From the NCBI GenBank assembly GCA_963926275.1, contig CAWUWP010000101.1, positions 1 through 7,522 on the forward strand: 7,522 bases of DNA, read 5' to 3'. Positions 1-6,003 of this stretch are shown here, one piece after another. Position numbers and translations under genes: made by a program. Source of the DNA: UBA1858 sp963926275. Its GTDB lineage: Bacteria; Pseudomonadota; Gammaproteobacteria; UBA4575. Below the pieces are notes generated by a model. The model made no database searches. It worked only from the letters and a program-made list of their open reading frames with translations, and was not told the origin of the DNA. How positions within the stretch are numbered: position 1 is the stretch's first letter; every line of letters starts with the position of its first letter.

Positions 1-1064
1 ACGACTAACAATGCTCCTTCCAAAAGATTTTTACTGACAGTGGCAATAGCTTTGTCGACAAGAGCAGTACGATCATAAACGGGTGTTGCCACAATTCCTT
101 CGGGTAAAGATACTTGGATTTTATTTAGTTTTACGGCAACATCGCGTGCTACGGTTCGGGAATTTTCACCAATGAGCATCATGGCAGTACCGAGCACAGT
201 TTCTTTGCCATCTTGTGTTGCTGCACCTGTACGAAGTTCTTTCCCTATCGCGATAGTGGCAACATCACTTATTTTAATTGGGATAGAATCCCATTGCGTC
301 ACAATGACATTAGCAATATCTTCTATATTAGCTAGCTGGCCGGGTGATCTTACAAATAGCTGTTGCCCATTTCTTTCAATATAGCCCGCACCTCGATTTT
401 TATTGTTCGCCTCAAGCGCGAGAACAATGTCTTGCATGCCAATACCAAAGTGCAACAGTTTTTGAATGTCAGGTGTTATATGGTATTGCTTGTTATAACC
501 ACCAATACTATTGACTTCCACCACCCCTTTTACTTGTGCAAGTTGTGGCTTGATAATCCAATCCTGAATTTCACGTAATGCGGTCGCATCATATGTGCCT
601 CCATTTTTCTGTAACGCACCCGGCAAGGCTTGAACGGTGTACATAAAAATCTCACCCAGCCCTGTCGATATTGGTCCCATTTGTGGCTCTATACCATCAG
701 GCAAGTCACTCGTGATCACAGCTAGTTTGGTGTTAATCAGATTTCTAGCGAAATAGATATCTGTTCCTTCTTCAAAAACAACTGTTACCTGAGATAATCC
801 ATAACGTGATAGCGACCGGGTGTAGGCTAGTTTAGGCAACCCAGCTAAAGCTGTTTCAACTGGATAGGTAATACGTTGTTCTGTTTCTAAAGGTGAGTAG
901 CCTGGTGCCGTTGTGTTAATTTTCACTTGAACATTGGTAATATCTGGCATGGCATAAATTGGAAGTTTTTGATAACTAAAATATCCAACAACTACGATTA
1001 TAATCGTGGCGCATAAAAACAAAACACGATGTTCAATTGCTATCCGTAAAATTGCATTAATCAT
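1..1064 (-). CDS. czcA: Heavy-metal RND efflux pump, inner-membrane subunit (CzcA/CusA family), N-terminal part, cut by window edge
   Basis: This is the proton-driven inner-membrane pump of a tripartite metal exporter. It works as a trimer with the adaptor and outer-membrane channel encoded just upstream. The frame stays open from the ATG at 1064 to the window edge, giving 354 residues of a protein normally about 1,030-1,050 long. An N-terminal membrane helix lies at about residues 14-30. It is followed by the family signature LPIYAMPDITNVQV (34-47), which in most relatives reads LPIDAVPDITNVQV. Other typical blocks are SRYGLSQVTVVFEEGTDIYF (86-105), LPDGIEPQMGPISTGLGEIF (121-140) and GVVEVNSIGGYNKQY (180-194). 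Residues near the cut (344-354) begin the second membrane segment. The start is supported by AGGGAG six bases upstream. The HME-RND subfamily is secure. The metal (Zn/Co/Cd or Cu/Ag) cannot be read because the transmembrane proton and metal residues lie beyond the edge. Confidence 0.95.
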   Translation of the reverse strand, partial: MINAILRIAIEHRVLFLCATIIIVVVGYFSYQKLPIYAMPDITNVQVKINTTAPGYSPLETEQRITYPVETALAGLPKLAYTRSLSRYGLSQVTVVFEEGTDIYFARNLINTKLAVITSDLPDGIEPQMGPISTGLGEIFMYTVQALPGALQKNGGTYDATALREIQDWIIKPQLAQVKGVVEVNSIGGYNKQYHITPDIQKLLHFGIGMQDIVLALEANNKNRGAGYIERNGQQLFVRSPGQLANIEDIANVIVTQWDSIPIKISDVATIAIGKELRTGAATQDGKETVLGTAMMLIGENSRTVARDVAVKLNKIQVSLPEGIVATPVYDRTALVDKAIATVSKNLLEGALLV

Positions 1065-1070
1065 TTCAAG

Positions 1071-1076
1071 CTCCCT
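1071..1076 (-). promoter_or_regulatory. Shine-Dalgarno site of the czcA-like gene, overlapping the czcB stop codon
   Basis: The minus strand reads TAGGGAGCTTGAAATG. The TAG stop of the adaptor gene shares its AG with a strong AGGGAG ribosome-binding site, six bases before the ATG at 1064. This fixes the pump's start and suggests that ribosomes ending the adaptor re-initiate on the pump. Confidence 0.8.
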
Positions 1077-1995
1077 AGTGATTGTGCTCAGCTTCAGATT
1101 TTTCGATATCAGCTTTAATTAAATAGCTATTCACGACAACATAGTTGGCGCCAGAGTCTATTCCAGAGAGTACTTCTGTATATTCATCATCAGCTTGCCC
1201 AAGCATAAGAGGCATAAAGGAATACTTACCTTCTTCTTCAACAAACACTCCTATTTCCCCATCCATTGACTGCAGTCCAGCATTTACGACAGCAAGTGGG
1301 GTTTCAAATTCACTAATGACAATACGCCCCTCAATCATCAAGCCTGGGAAAAGATTAGCGTGTGAACCATGAAGTTTTGTAATAGCTTTAATGTAGGGCG
1401 CATTCCCTTCGACAGGGAGTAAATGTGAAATAGTTGCTTCATATTGATGACCTTCAAAAAAAATATGAACCCACTGACCAATTGCCAATTTTTTTTGTTG
1501 CGATGGAAAAATACGTAGCTCAGCTTGCAAGTGATCATAATCAGAAATAGTAAATAGTTCCTGATCTTGAATCGTTTCACCAACAGTCGCAGCTTGATGA
1601 ATAACAGTCCCTGAGATAGGAGCACGAACTTTATAATTTTTTAAGCTTTCGTTTGATTCGACAAGCGCGACTATATCGCCAGTTTTTACACGATCACCTA
1701 TTGTGACTTTGATAGATTTAATAACACCAGGGAAACGAGCACGCACACGCCCAATTTGTTCTGGTCCTGTTGTCAGTCGACCATAGCTTGAGATAGTTTG
1801 GTGCAATACTTTAGGGCCAGCTGTATCTGTTTTAATACCTACTTGCTTAGCCATATTATTATCAATATAGGTAACACCATCTTCTTGCTCTTCCTCATCT
1901 TGATGCCCATGATTGTGCGATCCACTGGCAAGTGAGAGTTGTGGACATACACATATAAATGCAGTTATTAAAATTTTGTTAACAATATTCATCAT
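1075..1995 (-). CDS. czcB: Heavy-metal RND efflux periplasmic adaptor (membrane fusion protein, CzcB/CusB family)
   Basis: This adaptor bridges the inner-membrane pump and the outer-membrane channel in the periplasm. The 306 residues begin with a Sec signal peptide (about 1-24, ending SLASG). A metal-ligand-rich patch follows, SHNHGHQDEEEQED (26-39), and the C-terminus, EAEHNH, also carries histidines. The lipoyl/barrel-sandwich hybrid is visible as two half-motifs: FPGVIKSIKVTIGDRVKTGD (88-107) and APISGTVIHQAATVGETIQ (125-143). A beta-barrel and a membrane-proximal domain fill residues 150-290. The hairpin between the lipoyl halves is very short (about 110-123), as in short-hairpin metal adaptors. 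The protein is shorter than E. coli CusB (about 400 residues) and lacks a Met-rich N-terminus, which leans towards Zn/Co/Cd-type transport. Two tandem ATGs (1995, 1992) are possible; AGGA lies seven bases before the first. It lies 47 bases after czcC and 10 bases before czcA. Confidence 0.93.
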   Translation of the reverse strand: MMNIVNKILITAFICVCPQLSLASGSHNHGHQDEEEQEDGVTYIDNNMAKQVGIKTDTAGPKVLHQTISSYGRLTTGPEQIGRVRARFPGVIKSIKVTIGDRVKTGDIVALVESNESLKNYKVRAPISGTVIHQAATVGETIQDQELFTISDYDHLQAELRIFPSQQKKLAIGQWVHIFFEGHQYEATISHLLPVEGNAPYIKAITKLHGSHANLFPGLMIEGRIVISEFETPLAVVNAGLQSMDGEIGVFVEEEGKYSFMPLMLGQADDEYTEVLSGIDSGANYVVVNSYLIKADIEKSEAEHNH

Positions 1996-2042
1996 GATTA
2001 ATTCCTAAGTCTTCAGCGTATCTTTACGTTGAATGAAAAGTA

Positions 2043-3320
2043 TTAGTGATTTAATGGCTCAGCAATAAGTTGCTCAATTACCGCTTGATTCAATGAAGCA
2101 GCTGCTGCAGTTTCAATTAACATCTGTTTAGCACCGAGTAGTTCTTTTTGTGCAGCAATCCAATCTTGATAACTGTATCGACCCCTTTCATAAGCATGTT
2201 GGGTTGATTGGAGCGCATCTCTTAATTCTGGGATAATCGTATTTTCAAGAATCTTGGTCGCTGATATATGTTGCTTACGTTGAGAATAGGCATCGAATAA
2301 TTGCGTATGGAGATGCATTAAAGCTGATCGCCGCTGAAGCTCCACTTCATTTTGCGCCGCTAATACGGTTGCAACAGTTCCACGATTACGCTGATTACTG
2401 AATAATGGAATAGACATACCAAAAATAAAGGCCGAATCATCAGATGCTTCAAACCGCCTTACTCCTACTTGCCAACTGAGATCAGGTTTTGTTTGTGTTT
2501 GCGCTAATTGTAGTTGAGCTGTTTTCAAACGTTTATCACTAGCAAATATCTCAATTGACGGTGAAGTCAATGCTTGCTGGTATAAGCTTGAAAAATCCTT
2601 CTGACGACCAAAGGCAAATAAATCCCCTTCTAACTGCTGCCAGTTGGGTGACGTTACCCCCCAGAAACTGGCGAGTCTTATACGGTTTCGTTCATGCTGT
2701 TGCTGTAAAGCATCAAGCTGTAGTTGTATTTGTGCAACAGACGCTGTGGCCCGTTTCACCTCTGACTCTGGAGTGGCACCTAGATCAGATCTATTTTTTA
2801 CAATCACGAGCGTCTTTTTGGCTAACTCGTGTGCTTCCAACATAACTTTCTTAATCTTTTGTATTTCAAGAGTTTTAAGAAAAAGAATAACGACGTCAGC
2901 CAAAACATCCAGTGTGAATGCTTGTTGTTCATATTCAAGTAGATTGAGGCGAGCGTCCACTACAGAAACACGCATGCTTCGTTTTGATCCAAGTTCAATC
3001 ACAGATGAAAGTGCTACCGTTGTTTCAGTAGCATCAATGCCAGAAAAGTCGTTGGACCCTCCAAAGTTCTCAAATTCTAATCCTAAATTTAATTCAGGTG
3101 AAAGATCACTAGACGCACGCTGCCCCTGTAATCCTTCTTTTTTAACTATGTATTGGTGCAACTGTGGGTTGCTAGACAATGTAAGTGAAATAGCCTTGTT
3201 AACAGTTATCGTCTCTTGCGTATCCTGCGCAATAGCTAATGAAAAAAATACACTGAAAAATATAGAGAACAATAGAATGCAAAAGTGCATCAAAGCACGT
3301 TGAAGAAAAATATAAAACAT
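2043..3320 (-). CDS. czcC: Outer-membrane efflux channel, TolC superfamily (CzcC/CusC-like)
   Basis: This is the outer-membrane exit duct of the metal exporter. The 425 residues match the usual family length of about 415-430. A hydrophobic signal peptide (about 1-31, ending SLAIA-QD) precedes the mature protein. CzcC-type landmarks are clear: LGLEFENFGGSNDFSGIDAT (79-98), LSSVIELGSKRSMRV (104-118, like the common LSQ-IELGGKR), FGMSIPLFSNQRNRG (300-314) and YERGRYSYQDWIAAQ (377-391). These mark the two repeated coiled-coil/beta-strand halves (OEP domains). No lipobox cysteine is seen, so it is probably not lipidated, unlike CusC. The ATG at 3320 has AGGG nine bases upstream. An internal ATG at 3290 would also leave a plausible signal peptide but has a weaker ribosome-binding site. 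It follows the CzcI-like gene after 55 bases that contain a small hairpin. Confidence 0.93.
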   Translation of the reverse strand: MFYIFLQRALMHFCILLFSIFFSVFFSLAIAQDTQETITVNKAISLTLSSNPQLHQYIVKKEGLQGQRASSDLSPELNLGLEFENFGGSNDFSGIDATETTVALSSVIELGSKRSMRVSVVDARLNLLEYEQQAFTLDVLADVVILFLKTLEIQKIKKVMLEAHELAKKTLVIVKNRSDLGATPESEVKRATASVAQIQLQLDALQQQHERNRIRLASFWGVTSPNWQQLEGDLFAFGRQKDFSSLYQQALTSPSIEIFASDKRLKTAQLQLAQTQTKPDLSWQVGVRRFEASDDSAFIFGMSIPLFSNQRNRGTVATVLAAQNEVELQRRSALMHLHTQLFDAYSQRKQHISATKILENTIIPELRDALQSTQHAYERGRYSYQDWIAAQKELLGAKQMLIETAAAASLNQAVIEQLIAEPLNH

Positions 3321-3348
3321 TATGTTATACCCTAAAAAATCAACAAAC

Positions 3349-3366
3349 TGCCGACAAAACTCGGCA
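3349..3366 (-). other. Small hairpin between the CzcI-like gene and czcC
   Basis: On the minus strand TGCCGA, a six-base loop GTTTTG, and TCGGCA form a perfect 6-bp stem, 10 bases after the stop of the CzcI-like gene. A run of T follows only after about nine more bases, just before the czcC ribosome-binding site. This is not a textbook terminator. It could be a partial terminator or an mRNA-stabilising/processing hairpin that sets the ratio of the small protein to the pump. Confidence 0.4.
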
Positions 3367-3375
3367 ACGAATGAG

Positions 3376-3699
3376 CTAGGATCTAACTATCGGAGGACGC
3401 AAAAGAGGAGGAGAAAATACAAGGCCAGGCTGATTATTACTTGCAATACTCTTACCTAGTTGACTTTGATAGTTATGTATTGAAGTAGAAGAAATAATTC
3501 CTATGCTATGAGTACAATGACAATAATGATCACAGCTATCTGTATTCTCATCTGTGTTTGAGTGCTGCTCATCATGGTCATGAATCATGTGTCCTGCATC
3601 TTGGCTATGGACATTATCGAAATTCACAGCACTAATCGCCGCTTCAGCATTGCTGAAAAGCAAGAGAAATACGATTAGTTGAATTGTAAATTTCACCAT
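3376..3699 (-). CDS. Small exported His/Cys-rich protein, CzcI-like, leading the efflux operon
   Basis: The 107-residue product has a clear Sec signal peptide (about 1-20, hydrophobic IQLIVFLLLFSNAEA). A metal-ligand-rich central segment follows: HMIHDHDEQHSNTDE (37-51) and CDHYCHCTH (56-64), containing three cysteines and many histidines. The C-terminal tail, FSPPLLRPPIVRS (95-107), with its PPxxRPP pattern, resembles the tail of small proteins that start czc-type operons (CzcI of Cupriavidus and many unnamed proteins). Their role is not settled; periplasmic metal binding, buffering or modulation of induction have been suggested. Position as first gene of a CzcCBA operon, all on one strand, supports the assignment. 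The ATG at 3699 has no good Shine-Dalgarno sequence (AGCAGC only), so initiation may be leaderless or weak. Function is inferred from composition and context. Confidence 0.72.
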   Translation of the reverse strand: MVKFTIQLIVFLLLFSNAEAAISAVNFDNVHSQDAGHMIHDHDEQHSNTDENTDSCDHYCHCTHSIGIISSTSIHNYQSQLGKSIASNNQPGLVFSPPLLRPPIVRS

Positions 3700-3705
3700 G
3701 CTGCT

Positions 3706-3742
3706 ATTGTACTATAATGTGAAAAAAAATAACCTTAATAAG
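3706..3742 (-). promoter_or_regulatory. Candidate promoter region of the czcICBA-type operon
   Basis: On the minus strand TATAGT (3716-3711) matches five of six bases of a -10 box and is overlapped by TACAAT (3711-3706). An eight-T tract lies immediately upstream (3729-3722). No good -35 is seen: TTAAGG or ATTAAG at about 16-17 bases is poor. This would fit a promoter needing an activator, such as a metal-responsive two-component regulator. Either -10 would place the transcript start within about zero to six bases of the ATG at 3699, implying a nearly leaderless mRNA. Assignment is tentative. Confidence 0.35.
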
Positions 3743-3753
3743 ATGACAGATGG

Positions 3754-3765
3754 CTTAGATCTAAG
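3754..3765. promoter_or_regulatory. Perfect 12-bp palindrome CTTAGATCTAAG, possible operator
   Basis: A perfect inverted repeat sits about 40 bp upstream of the candidate -10 of the efflux operon. A second, shorter CTTA-a-TAAG dyad (3734-3742) is centred about 21.5 bp away, or two helical turns, on the same DNA face. This placement suits a regulator binding site, but no known box is matched with certainty. Confidence 0.35.
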
Positions 3766-3873
3766 TTCAATTAGCAAACAAAGATACTGCTGATACTAAT
3801 GACTCTATTGCTTACTGTTATAGCGGTTATCCAATATTCGCAGACGAGCACTCTTTAATTAATGTTATAACTG

Positions 3874-3894
3874 AAAAAACTAGTCACACGCTAG
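3874..3894 (-). terminator. Weak hairpin plus T6 after the DUF1513 gene
   Basis: On the minus strand CTAG, a seven-base loop, CTAG and then TTTTTT follow at the stop codon of the DUF1513 gene. The stem is only 4 bp and AT-rich, so intrinsic termination would be weak. It is the only terminator-like structure between the two operons, so read-through into the efflux genes is possible. Confidence 0.25.
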
Positions 3895-4988
3895 ATTGTG
3901 AGCAGGTGATTGTCCCATCGCCATTCATGTGATTGATAGTAGTCAACTGATGTAAAGTCTTGATTGATTTGCAAAATATTACCCGCTCCATCACTGACTA
4001 AAAATTCTGAATCATTGCTAGTTGACTGACTGACACCGCATGCATCATTCTGATTATGCAAGCCCAAATAATCACCATTAGCTGACCAGTAAGTCGCCAA
4101 ACCTCCACGTGGAGATGAGACTATAAATATTTTACTATTTTTACCAAACACCACGCTGCCACAGTAATTACGCAGGCGCTTGTGAATATCATCTGGAGCT
4201 GTTAATGCTGTTATTGGTTCTCGGTCTTGTTGAATTGCAATTAACGGCGGATATAGATAAGGGTCACCTTGAGATTGCATCGCAATGGCTACGCTATCAT
4301 TCGAGGATATATCGATATGGCGAATGCTTAACTGGTGTAGGTTGGCATCTAATTCGTGTTTATGTAGTAAACGTCCACTAGCAATATCAATATAGGCCAA
4401 ATTAGCACGCATAGTCTCAAGATTTAATTTAACACGAGGCATATCAGGATGTGTTTGAATACCTCCATTGGCAACAACTAATGTTTCACCATCAGATAGC
4501 AGTTTTATTTCGTGAGGTCCGATACCAAAACTTTCAAACTCACCCACGCGTGTAAAATTATCATATACGTCATACACACCAATTACGCCCTTCCCCTCAT
4601 CATAGGCATTTTCACTACACAACAGCGTAGAACCATCATTAGTAAACACACCATGGCCATAAAAATGGCGTTGGCTGGTTGCATTGATTTTATGAGAAAC
4701 CTGTTGAGTATTTAAATCAACCACCCAAACATAATCGCCAGGGCGACGTGCAAATACGGCAGCATGATTACCCTCAGTGGTCGTACAAACTCCATGACCT
4801 CGCTGAGGTAATAAAATATTTATCTCAGTTTTAGTATTTTGATCAATCACACTAAAAAAATGTTTGCCGGCACGATCACTACGACAACCGAGTATTTTTT
4901 GTGTGCCTGGTAGAGCCAATAGTGACGAAGGATTAAGCAACATCACCCCAGAAGTCAACGCCAAAAATTGTCTACGGTTAATCACCAT
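3891..4988 (-). CDS. DUF1513 family protein, Tat-exported, predicted beta-propeller-like
   Basis: The 365 residues open with a twin-arginine signal (INRRQFLALTSGVMLL, 3-18; RRxFL core), so the protein is probably exported folded to the periplasm. DUF1513 blocks are recognisable: QRGHGV (62-67), ARRPGD (80-85), HFYGHGVF (108-115), ENAYDEGKGVIGVYD (126-140), GIGPHEI (155-161), VANGGIQTHPDMPRVKLN (172-189) and LSIRHID (220-226). The repeating strand-turn pattern is consistent with a WD40/YVTN-like propeller, but no enzyme activity is known. The family typically sits at the end of imelysin/di-haem operons, as here. Its ATG at 4988 lies inside the last codons of the imelysin gene, an 11-base overlap in another frame. 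The nearest AGGG is too far upstream to be a good ribosome-binding site, so translation is probably coupled. A GTG one codon later (4985) is an alternative start. Family assignment is firm; the role is inferred only from neighbours. Confidence 0.9.
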   Translation of the reverse strand: MVINRRQFLALTSGVMLLNPSSLLALPGTQKILGCRSDRAGKHFFSVIDQNTKTEINILLPQRGHGVCTTTEGNHAAVFARRPGDYVWVVDLNTQQVSHKINATSQRHFYGHGVFTNDGSTLLCSENAYDEGKGVIGVYDVYDNFTRVGEFESFGIGPHEIKLLSDGETLVVANGGIQTHPDMPRVKLNLETMRANLAYIDIASGRLLHKHELDANLHQLSIRHIDISSNDSVAIAMQSQGDPYLYPPLIAIQQDREPITALTAPDDIHKRLRNYCGSVVFGKNSKIFIVSSPRGGLATYWSANGDYLGLHNQNDACGVSQSTSNDSEFLVSDGAGNILQINQDFTSVDYYQSHEWRWDNHLLTI

Positions 4989-6003
4989 CTAAACTATTAA
5001 ACCCTAGTGCAATACCTAATATATCAGCCACATCACTGGCAACTAAATTTTTAAGTTGAGTCAGTTCTTGTTTTAAGCGTACAACTAACAAACGCTTTTC
5101 TGCATCACTTACTGCTTGCGAGAGTGGTATATCTATTTCTTCAAGTGTCGCTTGCACTTGCTTAAATGCAGACTCAATTTTCTCATCAAGAGGATTAGCT
5201 TTCAATTGCGGCGCAAAGGAGTACCGATAAAATTCATGACATGCATTTAGGTTAGCCGATAATGCTGCTAGTGAACTATGACTACGCCAACCTTCAGAAA
5301 GTTTACCGCGTGCTTTTCCCATACTTGAGCCTAATGGCAAATCAAGCTTTCGGGTGACCATAAATTCTAATTGCGTGTACAAGGTATTGATAAACTCTCC
5401 ACCTAGCTCTGATTCACTTCTATATATGTAGTTATCCTCGCCAGGATTTAAAAATAAATCCACGAATGGAGTTGAGCTACTCGCCCATTCAGAGGCCAGG
5501 TCATTCGCCATTGTATGCAAATTCTGTGTGATGCTGGCCACCAAAAAACAATTAACTTCAGCATCATCTGACTTTGGATTTAGCAATTGCTCAAGTGTAC
5601 TTAACCCTTGGACAGCCACACTCTTATGCGTAATGTCAAAATCCTCTGCCTCTAATGCTGAGCCATTAACTAGTTCATATAACTGCTTTCTGATAGTGCC
5701 TCGTTTATCTGGCCAAAAGTCAAAACGCCGATCTCGTGAAAAAGCAAGCACTGGCCCAAAGCGAATATGTTGAGCTGCCTGCCAGGCAAGAAATGTATCT
5801 CTAGTTTTTGCCTTCAAACTTTCAAGGCCTGCACTACTCGGGTTAACACAATAACTATTTGCAGTCTGATTCAATTCAGCAGTCTGCTCAGCCAGGTTTT
5901 CATACGTGGGTAACAAGTGCTTATCAAGCATGTCTTGCATATTGTATGCATATGACTGTGAACTCATCACCCAAACAAGCATTATAAAAATAAATTTAAA
6001 CAT
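4978..6003 (-). CDS. Imelysin family (peptidase M75-like) periplasmic protein
   Basis: The 341-residue protein has a short Sec signal peptide (1-19, SSQSYA-YN) and an all-helical imelysin fold. Signature stretches are TFLAWQAAQHIRFGPV (70-85), FWPDKRG (96-102), VQGLSTLEQLL (131-141), LGGEFINTLYTQLEF (200-214) and the C-terminal LGIALGFNSLDGD (329-341). Imelysins include IrpA and the M75 part of EfeO and are linked to iron uptake; a P. aeruginosa member was reported as an insulin-cleaving metalloprotease. The classic GxHxxE motif here reads GLSTLE (133-138): the histidine is replaced by serine while the glutamate remains. This matches a distinct subgroup rather than a damaged gene, since the rest is intact. 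Peptidase activity is therefore doubtful. The start overlaps the stop of the di-haem gene (TAATG), with GAAGG six bases upstream. It shares its last 11 bases with the DUF1513 gene. Confidence 0.92.
   Translation of the reverse strand: MFKFIFIMLVWVMSSQSYAYNMQDMLDKHLLPTYENLAEQTAELNQTANSYCVNPSSAGLESLKAKTRDTFLAWQAAQHIRFGPVLAFSRDRRFDFWPDKRGTIRKQLYELVNGSALEAEDFDITHKSVAVQGLSTLEQLLNPKSDDAEVNCFLVASITQNLHTMANDLASEWASSSTPFVDLFLNPGEDNYIYRSESELGGEFINTLYTQLEFMVTRKLDLPLGSSMGKARGKLSEGWRSHSSLAALSANLNACHEFYRYSFAPQLKANPLDEKIESAFKQVQATLEEIDIPLSQAVSDAEKRLLVVRLKQELTQLKNLVASDVADILGIALGFNSLDGD

Noticed and set aside
172..578. Two plus-strand open frames of about 70 codons near the left edge
   Set aside because: They are antisense to the czcA-like gene, whose minus-strand frame is open across the whole region and matches the RND family throughout.
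1338..1625. A 95-codon minus-strand open frame within czcB
   Set aside because: It is an alternate frame of the adaptor gene with low-complexity composition. The overlapping frame carries the complete adaptor protein.
2012..2033. Imperfect hairpin between czcC and czcB
   Set aside because: The stem is 4+2 bp with a mismatch and has no T-run. It is too weak to support as a terminator or regulatory element.
2644..3303. A 219-codon open frame on the plus strand opposite czcC
   Set aside because: It lies wholly antisense to a convincing TolC-family gene, is Ser/Cys-rich with no recognisable domain or ribosome-binding site, and is best explained as a shadow frame.
3713..3718. Perfect TATAAT on the plus strand in the inter-operon spacer
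   Set aside because: There is no acceptable -35 at 16-18 bp and no plus-strand gene downstream, only antisense to the DUF1513 gene. It overlaps the minus-strand -10 candidate.
3754..3765. MerR-type promoter with TTGAAC (3770-3765) as -35 and the palindrome in a long spacer
   Set aside because: At 19-20 bp spacing the bases (CATCTT/ATCTTA) do not resemble a -10 box, and the dyad is much shorter than MerR-family operators.
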